52,852 bases of DNA from Fodinibius sp050117475 (GCA_050117475.1 JASFMR010000011.1:1-52852), one strand, 5' to 3'. Positions 25,731 through 34,522 are shown, counted from the stretch's first letter. Notes: a model not told the origin generated them from the letters alone. Numbers and translations are program-made.

Positions 25731-25932
25731 GAATGCAGGGCACCAACAGGATTTAGCAGGGAGCGATTGAAGAGGGTATGGTTTCATTTGCTTTCCATGC
25801 CCCTTACTTCATGTAAGTTTCCCTTTTGCATCAAAATCAACGAAAGGAAGGCAGCGATATTTCAGTTTTAGGTCTTTATTATCTTGAATTAGCTTAGAAT
25901 GAGGTTTTAACTGGCAAACACGAAAAAATGTC

Positions 25933-26253
25933 TTACCAAAATTTCCACCATTCGATTAGCCCTTTAAGGCGATCTGTATAGTATTTCCCATGAAACCAGC
26001 CGAATACGCCGCAAATAGCCAGGAAAGTTAGGATGACAATATTTGTCAAGCTACTTATGAAATTTACCAGGGAATGTGCTGATGAAAACAGGTACAAGCC
26101 GCTGATACCAATACCGGGAAACATCCAAAAACTGATAATATTTACCAACAGGAAGCCAAGAAGCACAGCGACAAGGGCATGGGTAAGACGTTCTTGCACA
26201 CTTGGGACAGGTTGGTGTGTGCTTTCATCTATGTGAAGTTCATTATCACCCAT
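25933..26253 (-). CDS. Small two-helix membrane protein of unknown function
   Basis: A 106-residue protein not recognised as a named family. An acidic N-terminus (about 1-20) is followed by two hydrophobic segments at roughly 27-55 and 64-88, and a short basic/aromatic tail (WFHGKYYTDRLKGLIEWWKFW). It would sit in the inner membrane with both ends in the cytoplasm. The flanking 202 bases (25731-25932) and 239 bases (26254-26492) carry no recognisable gene or strong regulatory signal. It stands alone on the - strand. Confidence 0.6.
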   Translation of the reverse strand: MGDNELHIDESTHQPVPSVQERLTHALVAVLLGFLLVNIISFWMFPGIGISGLYLFSSAHSLVNFISSLTNIVILTFLAICGVFGWFHGKYYTDRLKGLIEWWKFW

Positions 26254-26492
26254 TAATGCTCGTCTTGAAGTCTTTAAAAGTCAATGCCGATTCGGAAAGC
26301 GGTAAAAGATTATCCTTAAATTGCAGATAATCAACAAGGAAACAAAGGGGGTTTTTTCAACAACGAAAATACCGGAACCCGAAAATTGCTGGTTTTTTTG
26401 GGAAGATGAATATTTTCTGATTCAGTTTTTTGAGCAAAAACATGAATACGACAAACAAAGGGAGAAGATTCATTCAAAAACATGAACTGTTA

Positions 26493-27917
26493 TTACTTGA
26501 AAAAGAAGATATCCTCTTCATCCCGTAGAATTTGAGGGAGCTTGCCCTGTGCTTTTTCTTTGCCCTTAGATTGAAGCCACCGGTTGATCTGTCGCTGGTC
26601 GATGGTTATGGTTTGAGGCATTCCGAGGGCATCACTTTCCCGGCGAATGTTGTAATGCCTGTTTCGTTTTCTTAGCAGGTCGTCCAGCTTTTGTGACAGC
26701 CTGTTGAGGGTGTCTGGGTGCAGGGGATCGTAGGTTTGTACAAACCAGGTATGGCAGGGGACCGACCGGTTTTCATCAAGCCGGGCGGCAATAGTGAAAG
26801 TGCCAATTTCAATGTCAAGATCTTCGGCGGCCTTGCGCAGCGATTGCTCTGCCTCATAGCTGTAAAGTGCTTCTCCAAAATCGTCAAGCATTTCGCTGAC
26901 ACGGCCCTCTACATTTATTCGCGGGGGATTCGTTTCGGTAAACGTTATGATATCATTGAGTGCATACCGCCAAAGCCCTGCATTGGTGGTAACAATAACG
27001 GCATAGGGGATACCGGTTTCTACTTCCCACAGGGGTACAGTCGGTTGTATAGATAGAGAATCCGGTTCGGGAAGCGGATTGGGGATAAATTCGTAAAACA
27101 TTCCATTGTCGATGACCAGCCTCAAATCGTCTTTCCGGAGGTCATCGGTAAAGGCAAAGTATCCTTCAGAAGCACCGTAGGTTTCAACGAAATCGACATT
27201 CTGGCCCAGCAATTTTTGCAGAAGGGGACGGTAGTTTACCAGTTTTACTCCCCCGCAGACTAGCAGGCGAAGCTTTGGCCAGACCTCGGCGATAGACTCG
27301 GCATCGGTTTGTTGCAACACCCGCTGGAAAATAGTCAACAGCCAGCTGGGCACTGCGGAAATCACACGAATATCTCTGTGGATGGCCTGTTCAATGATTC
27401 GGTCAATTTTTTTACTGAAGGGTAGCGGGATGAGCTCTTCTGTTGGGATAAGCTGGAATGGGGCCAACCACCAGGGCATCTGGTTTGCGGTAAAGGCACT
27501 GATTTCCCCGATTTCGTATTCGGAATGTTGTTCGAGGCTACCCGGCAGGCTGATATGCCTCCCCCACAATTTGAATATGTTTGGGTGTTGTCGGAGGTAG
27601 CTCCAGGTCACTTTTCGCATGAACCGGCGATCGGCTTTGAGACGTTCTTTAGTCAGGGGAAGGTGCTTTCCTAATCCCGAGGTTCCGGATGACACAGCAA
27701 ACCGATTAACGGAACCGGGCCAGTAAAGGTTGGACTTGCCTTCTTTTATTTCCTCGATGTGATCGGAGATATCGTCATAGAACGAGATTGGAACTTGTGC
27801 TGCAAACTCCTCATATCGCTGCAGGTCCTCAAAACGATATTTCTTGCCAAAGCTTGTTTTTGCTGCTGCTCCGATAAGATTAAAAAGCTGTTCTTCCTGC
27901 AAGTTTCGGATCGTCAA
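26493..27917 (-). CDS. GH3-family acyl-adenylate-forming protein
   Basis: GH3 proteins are ANL-superfamily enzymes. Plant members join amino acids to auxin or jasmonate, while bacterial members have no settled role. The ATP-binding loop is FAVSSGTSGLGKHLPLT (about 71-87), with ETYGASEGYFAF and the LWRYALNDIITFTE segment typical of the family. The annotated 474 residues begin at TTG 27917, which lacks a ribosome site; no ATG is available. Family members usually carry about 30 more N-terminal residues. The other frame just upstream encodes WFDDPK, which fits the usual pre-helix, so a one- or two-base frameshift near 27905 is possible. It lies downstream of the citrate synthase terminator. Confidence 0.82.
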   Translation of the reverse strand: MTIRNLQEEQLFNLIGAAAKTSFGKKYRFEDLQRYEEFAAQVPISFYDDISDHIEEIKEGKSNLYWPGSVNRFAVSSGTSGLGKHLPLTKERLKADRRFMRKVTWSYLRQHPNIFKLWGRHISLPGSLEQHSEYEIGEISAFTANQMPWWLAPFQLIPTEELIPLPFSKKIDRIIEQAIHRDIRVISAVPSWLLTIFQRVLQQTDAESIAEVWPKLRLLVCGGVKLVNYRPLLQKLLGQNVDFVETYGASEGYFAFTDDLRKDDLRLVIDNGMFYEFIPNPLPEPDSLSIQPTVPLWEVETGIPYAVIVTTNAGLWRYALNDIITFTETNPPRINVEGRVSEMLDDFGEALYSYEAEQSLRKAAEDLDIEIGTFTIAARLDENRSVPCHTWFVQTYDPLHPDTLNRLSQKLDDLLRKRNRHYNIRRESDALGMPQTITIDQRQINRWLQSKGKEKAQGKLPQILRDEEDIFFFK

Positions 27918-27960
27918 ACCAGTAGTGATTACTTAGAAGCTTTTGATGGAATCCCAAAAT

Positions 27961-27988
27961 AAAAAAAGCCCCGTACAAATACGGGGCT
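27961..27988 (-). terminator. Strong rho-independent terminator after citrate synthase gene
   Basis: A perfect 9-base-pair stem, AGCCCCGTA (27967-27975) with TACGGGGCT (27980-27988), around the loop CAAA. On the - strand it is followed by a run of seven T (27967-27961). It lies 27 bases past the citrate synthase stop. Confidence 0.93.
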
Positions 27989-28014
27989 GAGTAATAATTA
28001 AATTGAGAAAGTTT

Positions 28015-29178
28015 TTATCGGCTCTCGGCGGGAACCCAATCAAGATTTTTCTCTCCTACATAGAGCGCACGCGGACGAATCAGGCGATTATTTTCAGCCT
28101 GTTCGATATAGTGCCCGGTCCAGCCGGAAACCCGGCTCATTGCAAAAATACAAGTATAGAGGTCAGGTTGGATACCCATGGAGTAATAAACAGTAGCCGA
28201 GAAGAAATCAACATTCGGATCAATGTTTTTCTCGTCTTTCATGGTATTCAATATAGCTTCGGACCATTCATAGAGTGTTTCATGACCGGTCTCCCTGGAG
28301 AGCTTTTTAGACATTCCCCGAAGGATACGGGCCCGCGGATCCATCGTCTTATATACCCGGTGGCCGAAGCCCATGATTTTTTCCTTTCGGTCCAGTCGGC
28401 CTTTTACATATTCTACGGGATCTGCGTCCTTGTCATCAATATCCAACAGCATATTCATCACTTGCTGATTTGCGCCTCCGTGCAGGGGACCTTTGAGAGC
28501 ACCAATAGCACCGGTTACCGAAGAATACATATCTGATTGAGTGGAACAGATTGTACGACAGGTAAAAGTGGATGCATTCATGCCGTGTTCAGCATGGAGG
28601 ATCAGGCAGAGATCCATTGTTTTTTCGGCCTGCTCGCCTGGTTCTTCATTGTTAATCATGTAGAGAAAATTAAAGGCCGTACTCTTCTTATTTAGAGGAG
28701 CTACAATTTCTTTTCCTTTTCTGCTGCGATCAAATGCTGCAATGATGGTTGGAATTTTTGCAGTAATGGAAATTGCTTTATTGACTCGAAATTCCTCTTC
28801 GTTGTCCGCTTCAACCTCGTGAAAGTCAGCGAGCATAGAAACCGCGGTTCGCAGTACTGCCATCGGTTCAGCATTTTGAGAAGTGTTTTTTATATAGTTA
28901 AGCACCGCTTCAGGCAGCTCTCTATTATTCTGAATTTTCTTATTTAATTCATCGAGTTCCTCTTGATTTGGCAGCCTGTCATTCCACAGTAAGAAGCAAA
29001 CTTCTTCAAAGCTGGCATTTTCTGCAAGGGTGTCAATGTCGTAACCGGCGTAGATGAGTTCTCCCTTTTGTCCATCGATAAAACTTTTTGTCGTGGTAAA
29101 AGCGACTATCCCTTCTAAGCCTTTGTTAATGTGCGGGTATTGACTTAAATCAATTTCTGTTTTTAAGCTCTCAGCCAT
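28015..29178 (-). CDS. gltA: Citrate synthase
   Basis: Citrate synthase condenses acetyl-CoA and oxaloacetate at the entry to the TCA cycle. The 387-residue protein is the short dimeric type found in Gram-positives, archaea and Bacteroidota. Catalytic residues are H233 (GPLHGGAN), H273 (GFGHRVYKTMDPRA) and D324 (NVDFFSATVY). The HAEHGMNASTFTCR segment also fits. The ATG at 29178 has GGAG upstream. It ends with a clear terminator. 2-Methylcitrate synthase activity is a possible alternative since the two are hard to separate by motif, but no propionate genes are nearby. Confidence 0.95.
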   Translation of the reverse strand: MAESLKTEIDLSQYPHINKGLEGIVAFTTTKSFIDGQKGELIYAGYDIDTLAENASFEEVCFLLWNDRLPNQEELDELNKKIQNNRELPEAVLNYIKNTSQNAEPMAVLRTAVSMLADFHEVEADNEEEFRVNKAISITAKIPTIIAAFDRSRKGKEIVAPLNKKSTAFNFLYMINNEEPGEQAEKTMDLCLILHAEHGMNASTFTCRTICSTQSDMYSSVTGAIGALKGPLHGGANQQVMNMLLDIDDKDADPVEYVKGRLDRKEKIMGFGHRVYKTMDPRARILRGMSKKLSRETGHETLYEWSEAILNTMKDEKNIDPNVDFFSATVYYSMGIQPDLYTCIFAMSRVSGWTGHYIEQAENNRLIRPRALYVGEKNLDWVPAESR

Positions 29179-29224
29179 TCTATACTCCGAATTTTAGATT
29201 GGATATATACTTTATTTGTGCGGT

Positions 29225-29232
29225 CAAATATA
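29225..29232 (-). promoter_or_regulatory. gltA: Putative -7 box (TATATTTG) of citrate synthase promoter
   Basis: TATATTTG on the - strand fits TAnnTTTG exactly, 46 bases before the start codon. No clear -33 TTG is found at the usual spacing. Confidence 0.35.
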
Positions 29233-29301
29233 ATATTTCAAGAGCAAAAAATCAGGGATAAGTTGATCGCTGGCAACCATTTCCTGATCACTCTGTTTCT
29301 A

Positions 29302-29340
29302 TAACGAAAGAAAGGTTAACAACGTTTACCTTTTTCGTTA
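29302..29340. promoter_or_regulatory. Long imperfect inverted repeat between mazG and citrate synthase
   Basis: TAACGAAA (29302-29309) and TTTCGTTA (29333-29340) are perfect outer arms. Inner AAGGTTAAC and GTTTACCTT match at 8 of 9 positions, giving a stem of about 17 pairs with a small bulge. It lies 70 bases past the mazG stop and 124 bases before the citrate synthase start. It could end mazG transcription or be a regulator site upstream of gltA. No T-run follows. Confidence 0.5.
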
Positions 29341-29409
29341 ATTTTAACATTCACATAACGTCAGCAAGTTCGGATTGTTGGATATTTTCTTTACTTAATA
29401 ATCAGACGG

Positions 29410-30189
29410 TTACTCAATTTTATTTTTGGCCTGATCCCAGTGTTTGTCCATCTCTTCAAGCGAAACCTCCGACAAGTTTTTTTCCTCTTCTTTTAGCGCT
29501 TCCTCGATGTACTGAAACCGTCGTATGAATTTTCGGTTTGTAGCGCGAAGACTATCTTCTGCATTCAAATTTAGAAAACGTCCTACGTTTACCAGCGAAA
29601 ACAGCAGGTCTCCAAATTCTTCTCGGCTTTTCTGTGGATCTTGCAGCTCTATTGCAGTTTTGAACTCTCCCAGCTCCTCGTCCAGCTTATCCCAAACTTG
29701 TTCCAAGTCGGGCCAGTCGAATCCTACGTTTGCCGCTTTTTCCTGCATACGCTGAGCCCGAATGAGTGCGGGCATATGTTTGGGGATTCCCTCCAGGACC
29801 GATTCTTTCCCTTCTTTCATCTTAATACTTTCCCAATTTTCAGCCACTTGCTGTTCGTCTTCGGCAATAACATCTCCAAATACATGCGGGTGACGTCGAA
29901 TCAATTTCTCCTGGATGGAATAAATTACATCATCAATTGAAAAGCTGTCTGTTTCGTCAGCCATCCTGCTGTGGAAGACCACGTGCAGGAGAACGTCTCC
30001 GAGCTCCTTTTTCAGTTCACCGAAGTCTTTGTTGTCAATGGCTTCCACTGCTTCGTAAGCCTCTTCAATGAGATTATCCTTTATGCTTTCGTGAGTCTGT
30101 TTGCGGTCCCACGGGCATTCTTTTCGCAGGATCTTCACAATTTGAACCAGGTCAGCAAAGTTTGTGGTGGCAGTTCTTTTATCGGCCAT
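29410..30189 (-). CDS. mazG: Nucleoside triphosphate pyrophosphohydrolase MazG
   Basis: MazG hydrolyses (d)NTPs to the monophosphate and pyrophosphate and is linked to clearing damaged nucleotides and to (p)ppGpp-related survival. The 259-residue protein is of the E. coli two-domain type. The N-terminal domain has the metal motif EEAYEAVEAID followed by ELGDVLLHVVFHSRMA. The C-terminal domain has LDEELGEFKTAI and EEFGDLLFSLVNVGRF. The opening LVQIVKILRKECPWDRKQTHESI is typical. It stands alone between two unrelated genes, upstream of a long inverted repeat. Confidence 0.96.
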   Translation of the reverse strand: MADKRTATTNFADLVQIVKILRKECPWDRKQTHESIKDNLIEEAYEAVEAIDNKDFGELKKELGDVLLHVVFHSRMADETDSFSIDDVIYSIQEKLIRRHPHVFGDVIAEDEQQVAENWESIKMKEGKESVLEGIPKHMPALIRAQRMQEKAANVGFDWPDLEQVWDKLDEELGEFKTAIELQDPQKSREEFGDLLFSLVNVGRFLNLNAEDSLRATNRKFIRRFQYIEEALKEEEKNLSEVSLEEMDKHWDQAKNKIE

Positions 30190-30324
30190 TGAAAGGTACG
30201 TATTGATAGTTATCGTTACAGTTGATCAAATAAAAAGAAAGTTTTTAAGGGTTTTGAACGAAACACTGAATAGTGAAAAGAAATGAGAGATTGAAGAAAT
30301 ATGGTAATTAATGGATAACTGAGA

Positions 30325-31590
30325 TCATGTTTTTCTCTTTTTTTTCTTAGCAGCAGGGAAGAGGATATTATTCAAAATCAGGCGATAGCCCGGACTATTG
30401 GGGTGAAGGCTAAGGTCGGTTGGCGGATCATTCACACGGTGCGTATAATCTTCCGGATCATGTCCTGCATAAAAGGTAAAAGTGCCCTTGCCATAATTAC
30501 CGTGAATATACTTCACCATGTTTCTCCCCGGACTTTCCCCGAGGATTACAACGGATTCCTTGATCTTATCCTTCTGAAAAGCCGTTGTTTGGCCGTAAAA
30601 GCCGTGAATACTGCTCACATGGTTCTGAGTCAGCATGGTGGGAACGGGATCCCATTTTGCAGAAAATTCAAAAAGCGTGAAAAAGTCCAGCATCTGGTCC
30701 ACCTGGTTAAGTTGAACCGGCACATCAATATCTGAATGCTCATATTCCGCCGGGTCTTTACTGATGGTAAAATCTTTGAAGGCCAAAGTATTGCTGTAAT
30801 CAAGCTTTTGCTGGGCGTCGGGATCCATCGGGTCACCGTCAAAAGGCGTGGGGGCTATATCAACCCCCTGAGCGGACAGTGCAATGTCAAAAGTATCTGT
30901 CCCTGAACACATGGCAAACAGGAATCCTCCATTGCCTACATATTCTTTTATTTTCTCAGCAACCGCTTTTTTTTCGTTACTTACCTTGTTGTATCCCAGC
31001 TCTTTGGCCATCGCTTCCATCTCATGCACCTGTTGAATATACCAGGGTTGGTTTCGGGAAGAAGCCCAGAACTTGCCATACTGGCCCGTGAAATCTTCGT
31101 GGTGGAGATGCAACCAGTCATACTCCGAGAGTTTACCGTTGAGTACTTCTGGATCCCAAACCTTATCATAATCCACTTCCGCATAATTCAAAGCCAGGGT
31201 CACGGCATCGTCCCATGGCAAAGCCTGCTTCGGCGTATAAACAGCAATTTTTGGAGCTTTATCCAATTTAATTACTGATGTATTAGACTTGGGGTCCTGT
31301 ACCTCGGCAATGATCTGCGTTGCTTTTTGAGGCGAGATCGCTGACGCCTTTACATTACGAAGCCGGCATTTTCGCATTAGTTCATCGGAGTAGTCAGTGA
31401 GAAAACTGCCGCCTTTGTAATTGAGCAGCCATTCGGATGACGTGCCTTTTTCCAGGTTGTTGAAAATAATACCGTATGCTTTAAGATGATTGGTCTGAGA
31501 GGCGTCCATAGGGATAAAGAGCTTTTGCTGGGCTATCCCGTTGAGATTTAAGCAGGTTATAAAAAAGAAAATGAAAAGATATCGTAACAT
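30325..31590 (-). CDS. Secreted 'asparagine synthetase B-like' protein of unknown function
   Basis: A 421-residue exported protein. It starts at ATG 31590 with the signal peptide LRYLFIFFFITCLNLNGIAQQ. The open frame extends upstream to 31695, but that part overlaps the previous gene. The sequence (IPMDASQTNHLKAYGIIFNN; WLLNYKGGSFLTDYSDELM) matches proteins labelled asparagine synthetase B in Bacteroidota-type genomes, from memory. I see no glutamine amidotransferase Cys at residue 2 and no ATP-pyrophosphatase SGG loop of real asparagine synthetase, so that label is probably wrong. The core (GGFLFAMCSGTDTFDIAL; GESPGRNMVKYIHGNYGKGTFTFYAGHDPEDY) looks like a class I glutamine-amidotransferase-like or DUF-type fold. 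It is 4 bases behind a TPR gene. Confidence 0.75.
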   Translation of the reverse strand: MLRYLFIFFFITCLNLNGIAQQKLFIPMDASQTNHLKAYGIIFNNLEKGTSSEWLLNYKGGSFLTDYSDELMRKCRLRNVKASAISPQKATQIIAEVQDPKSNTSVIKLDKAPKIAVYTPKQALPWDDAVTLALNYAEVDYDKVWDPEVLNGKLSEYDWLHLHHEDFTGQYGKFWASSRNQPWYIQQVHEMEAMAKELGYNKVSNEKKAVAEKIKEYVGNGGFLFAMCSGTDTFDIALSAQGVDIAPTPFDGDPMDPDAQQKLDYSNTLAFKDFTISKDPAEYEHSDIDVPVQLNQVDQMLDFFTLFEFSAKWDPVPTMLTQNHVSSIHGFYGQTTAFQKDKIKESVVILGESPGRNMVKYIHGNYGKGTFTFYAGHDPEDYTHRVNDPPTDLSLHPNSPGYRLILNNILFPAAKKKKRKT

Positions 31591-31594
31591 GGTG

Positions 31595-33532
31595 TCATGT
31601 TTGAATTTTTTGTAATTCCTGTATTCGGTCACGGGCGTATGATGCATAAAAACCGTTTGGGAAATGAAGAAGAATTTCTTCATATAGGGGTACAAGTTGC
31701 TCTATTTTTCGTGGAATCGGTACCCGGGGGATGCCGGCTTTTCCCGTATCCATGCTGTCAACCCGGCTAGCTTCGGGTAATCGAATATCGATTTGCTTGT
31801 TTGTAACAAACTGGTCCGCTAACCGGGCTTTTTCCCAGAGCAAACGCTCAAATAAAGGCGATGCCGATCCTTGTGATGCCAAATATGTGCTCAGCGATTC
31901 ATAGACATAAATTGCATTATCGGTATCCTGGTACTTACTCAGTTCAAGCAGGGCCTCATCCTGCAGGGGGTTATAGCCACTGGTTTCAAAGAACGTTTTT
32001 AATTTATTAATCCCCAGCTGATCTTTTCCCTGTGAAAAGTATTCAACGGCCTTGGCAAAAGGGGTTAACAATGCCCCGGTACTATCAGCAGCCATTCCGT
32101 TTTGTATCCAGAGACGAAGTTGAACCGCATCATTTGCAAAATAAGAGGTATTCTGGCGTTCAAGGGCATTCAACTGGATTTTGGCAAAGTCATAATCCCC
32201 GGCATAAAAATCAGTCAGCGCCAGGTAATATCTCGTTTTTTCGGCCAGGTCGCCGATACGTTCCTGTTTATTGCTTTTTGTCAATGCTATTCGGGCCCGG
32301 GTATAATCATTATTGTATAAATATATTCTTCCCTGAATGTAGGATGCATTCGCTATCGTAGATTTGTCGGAAAGGTCACGAAGCTCAGAGAGGTACTTTG
32401 AGGCTTGCTCCGGATTGTGCAGCATATCCAGTGACAACTCCGCCAGAGAAACCAGTACTTCATACATCCGGGGATAACCGGGTGTATTTTGACGAAGCTT
32501 TTCAAGCGTTGAGAATGCTTTCTGATACAGTGTTTTGCGCCGGGATGAGAGCCCCAGATTATAATTCTCTAGATATTTAGCCCATTGTTTGTACACTCCG
32601 GCTAACTCCTGCATGCAACGGTATTTTACAGGATATATATCATTATTGATGTAATAATTATAGGCTTCTTCAGCAAGTTCAAACTGTTGGTCTGCAGTTA
32701 ATTTTGATCCAAGATTGTATAATATGTAGGTGATTTCGGATGATTGTGCTTCATAGCTTTTAGCTGTGACCAAGGCTCGTTTGTATAGGTGGCGTTCCAT
32801 GAGCAGCCAAACTTCGAGCTGCTGTAAACTCCGATAACTGGGATGTTGGGGAGGGAAGTCGTCGAGAAAATCAGAAATTTCAAGGATTGCTATATCATAA
32901 ATATTATCATCATGGAACCGTATCAATCGTCGTTGGACCAAACCTATCCTATCCGGACTTTTCTTAACCAACTGCAAGTAAGATTGAATAGCTTTTTCAT
33001 ATTTCCCGGCCTGCATATAAGTTTCTGCAAGCTCGGAAAGAATGATATTTGAGTCCGGCGATCTTTGCATTGCCTTCTCATAAACACCCACAGCCTTATC
33101 AAAGAGTCTGCAATCGGCCATTGTACGGGCAAGGCGAAGATAAATTTCTGAGCTTCCGGCATATGTTTTTAATACTTCATCCCATGTAGACTGGGCCAGG
33201 TTTGAATCTCCCTTGTAATGATATATCTCACCAAGACGGATCATTGCCTGGGCCTGGAAGTTACCTTTGCTGATAGCTCCTTGGGTGATAGCAATGGCCT
33301 TGTCATATCTTTTGAGGTTAATCAGGCATTCTATGGCTTTATCCAAAAAAATAAATGAAGCAGGGTGTTTGAGGTGCAACTCATAAAATTTATCGTAGGC
33401 TTTTTCATATTGTTGATGTCTGAGAAGCCTGTCTGCTGTGAAGTAGTCAGCATCAAGTTGAGCATGGGAAAGCCTCGGCAGCAATCCCATAAGAAAGAAA
33501 AGCAAAAGGTATTTTTTATGGACTGAGTTCAT
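31595..33532 (-). CDS. Secreted tetratricopeptide-repeat protein
   Basis: A 645-residue exported protein with a signal peptide (KKYLLLFFLMGLLPRLSHA) followed by many TPR helices. A clear run lies in the N-terminal 240 residues (for example YEKAYDKFYELHLKHPASF, FDKAVGVYEKAMQRSPDS, YEKAIQSYLQLVKKSPDR), and weaker repeats continue to about 600. It should be periplasmic or on the outer membrane and act as a scaffold; no enzyme motif is visible. It is 9 bases after maf and 4 bases before the 'asparagine synthetase B-like' gene, so all three form one operon (maf, TPR, secreted protein). Confidence 0.82.
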   Translation of the reverse strand: MNSVHKKYLLLFFLMGLLPRLSHAQLDADYFTADRLLRHQQYEKAYDKFYELHLKHPASFIFLDKAIECLINLKRYDKAIAITQGAISKGNFQAQAMIRLGEIYHYKGDSNLAQSTWDEVLKTYAGSSEIYLRLARTMADCRLFDKAVGVYEKAMQRSPDSNIILSELAETYMQAGKYEKAIQSYLQLVKKSPDRIGLVQRRLIRFHDDNIYDIAILEISDFLDDFPPQHPSYRSLQQLEVWLLMERHLYKRALVTAKSYEAQSSEITYILYNLGSKLTADQQFELAEEAYNYYINNDIYPVKYRCMQELAGVYKQWAKYLENYNLGLSSRRKTLYQKAFSTLEKLRQNTPGYPRMYEVLVSLAELSLDMLHNPEQASKYLSELRDLSDKSTIANASYIQGRIYLYNNDYTRARIALTKSNKQERIGDLAEKTRYYLALTDFYAGDYDFAKIQLNALERQNTSYFANDAVQLRLWIQNGMAADSTGALLTPFAKAVEYFSQGKDQLGINKLKTFFETSGYNPLQDEALLELSKYQDTDNAIYVYESLSTYLASQGSASPLFERLLWEKARLADQFVTNKQIDIRLPEASRVDSMDTGKAGIPRVPIPRKIEQLVPLYEEILLHFPNGFYASYARDRIQELQKIQT

Positions 33533-33541
33533 CGGTGTATG

Positions 33542-34150
33542 CTATTCAAACTTAGTCTGGGAAAGATATTCAGGAGCAAAAGTCCTCATTGTATTATAAA
33601 AGGCGTGGAGCGGAAATCCTACCACATTATTATAATCACCTTCAATTTTTTTTACGAAAATAGCACCAAAATCATCCTGTATTCCATAGGATCCTGCTTT
33701 ATCCATTGGGCTTCCACTTTCTACGTATGTACTGATATCCTGAGGGTCGATAGTTCCGAATATTACTTTAGTTATTTCTACAAACGTCTTGGTCTCGGTA
33801 ATGTTATTTTGAGAATTCACTTTGCACAACGCCACTCCCGTATAAACTTGATGCCGCTGGTTGCTTAGCTCTCTAAGCATTCGCTGTGCATCCTTTTTGT
33901 CACTAGGCTTTTCTAGTATCTTGTTTCTGAAAACAACAATGGTATCGGCACCAATAACCAAAGCATCGGAATGACGGGAAGCGATATCCCGTGCTTTTCT
34001 AAGTGCAAGTTGCTGAACAATTTCAGTGGGGGAAAGATCCGGGTCATAAGTTTCATTAACTGGGCTGGGGTGCACCTCGAAGGGCAAATTGAGTTGTCGG
34101 AGCAATTTTTTTCGGCGTGGACTGGCCGAAGCGAGAATAATCTTCTTCAA
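33542..34150 (-). CDS. maf: Maf-family nucleotide pyrophosphatase
   Basis: A cytoplasmic nucleoside triphosphate pyrophosphatase of the Maf/YhdE family, acting on dTTP/UTP and modified pyrimidine nucleotides to keep them out of DNA and RNA. The 202-residue protein has LASASPRRKKLL (6-17), VIGADTIVVF with D69, and the YhdE-type signature ESGSPMDKAGSYGIQDDFG (about 144-162), which suggests dTTP/UTP rather than 7-methyl-GTP preference. It is the first gene of the three-gene cluster with the TPR and secreted proteins. A palindrome at 34174-34197 lies just upstream, between maf and the divergent DUF3098 gene. Confidence 0.95.
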   Translation of the reverse strand: MKKIILASASPRRKKLLRQLNLPFEVHPSPVNETYDPDLSPTEIVQQLALRKARDIASRHSDALVIGADTIVVFRNKILEKPSDKKDAQRMLRELSNQRHQVYTGVALCKVNSQNNITETKTFVEITKVIFGTIDPQDISTYVESGSPMDKAGSYGIQDDFGAIFVKKIEGDYNNVVGFPLHAFYNTMRTFAPEYLSQTKFE

Positions 34151-34173
34151 TTTAGATATTGATTAATAAAATA

Positions 34174-34197
34174 TTGTTCATTTAGTTAATTGAACAA
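34174..34197. promoter_or_regulatory. Palindrome TTGTTCA-N10-TGAACAA in divergent promoter region
   Basis: Perfect 7-base arms at 34174-34180 and 34191-34197 around a 10-base AT-rich spacer. It lies 24 bases upstream of the maf start and 71 bases upstream of the DUF3098 start. The spacing of the half-sites (centres 17 bases apart) fits a dimeric repressor better than a terminator, and no T-run follows. The binding protein is unknown. Confidence 0.4.
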
Positions 34198-34267
34198 AGA
34201 TAAAAGAATAACGATCTTTTTTCGTTCAATAAATATTTAGAACTAACCACAATTTACTCTAATTGTA

Positions 34268-34519
34268 ATGGCATCAAAAAAGCGCAGCGGCAGAAGTCAC
34301 AAAAAACTGATGATCTTTGATCCCTGGAACTATAAAGTATTATCACTCGGGCTTATTCTTGTAATCGTTGGTTTTTCAGCGATGTATATCGAAAATAAGG
34401 TTGAAGGCATTATTTCGCTTTATGTATCACCGGTTGTGATTATGGCCGGCTATTTGACCGTTATCATAGCTATCCTCAAGCATGACAGAGGTTCGTCAAC
34501 GGCCTCCGGCCAATCTTAG
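34268..34519 (+). CDS. DUF3098 family membrane protein
   Basis: An 83-residue membrane protein. A basic N-terminus (KKRSGRSHKKLM) precedes two hydrophobic segments (about 27-42 and 52-70) with a short loop, fitting the DUF3098 layout in which NYKxLxLGLxLVIxGF is typical. In Bacteroidota this gene usually lies with ftsX and uppP. Here it is followed 3 bases later by a DUF92 gene, and the symporter follows that. The role is unknown. Recognised by pattern, without database support. Confidence 0.72.
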   Translation: MASKKRSGRSHKKLMIFDPWNYKVLSLGLILVIVGFSAMYIENKVEGIISLYVSPVVIMAGYLTVIIAILKHDRGSSTASGQS

Positions 34520-34522
34520 TGA

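Noticed and set aside
26430..26490. Two copies of AAAAACATGAA close together
   Set aside because: Short, AT-rich and without spacing or conservation to suggest function.
28003..28536. 177-residue + strand open frame over citrate synthase
   Set aside because: Antisense shadow of a gene with all catalytic residues visible.
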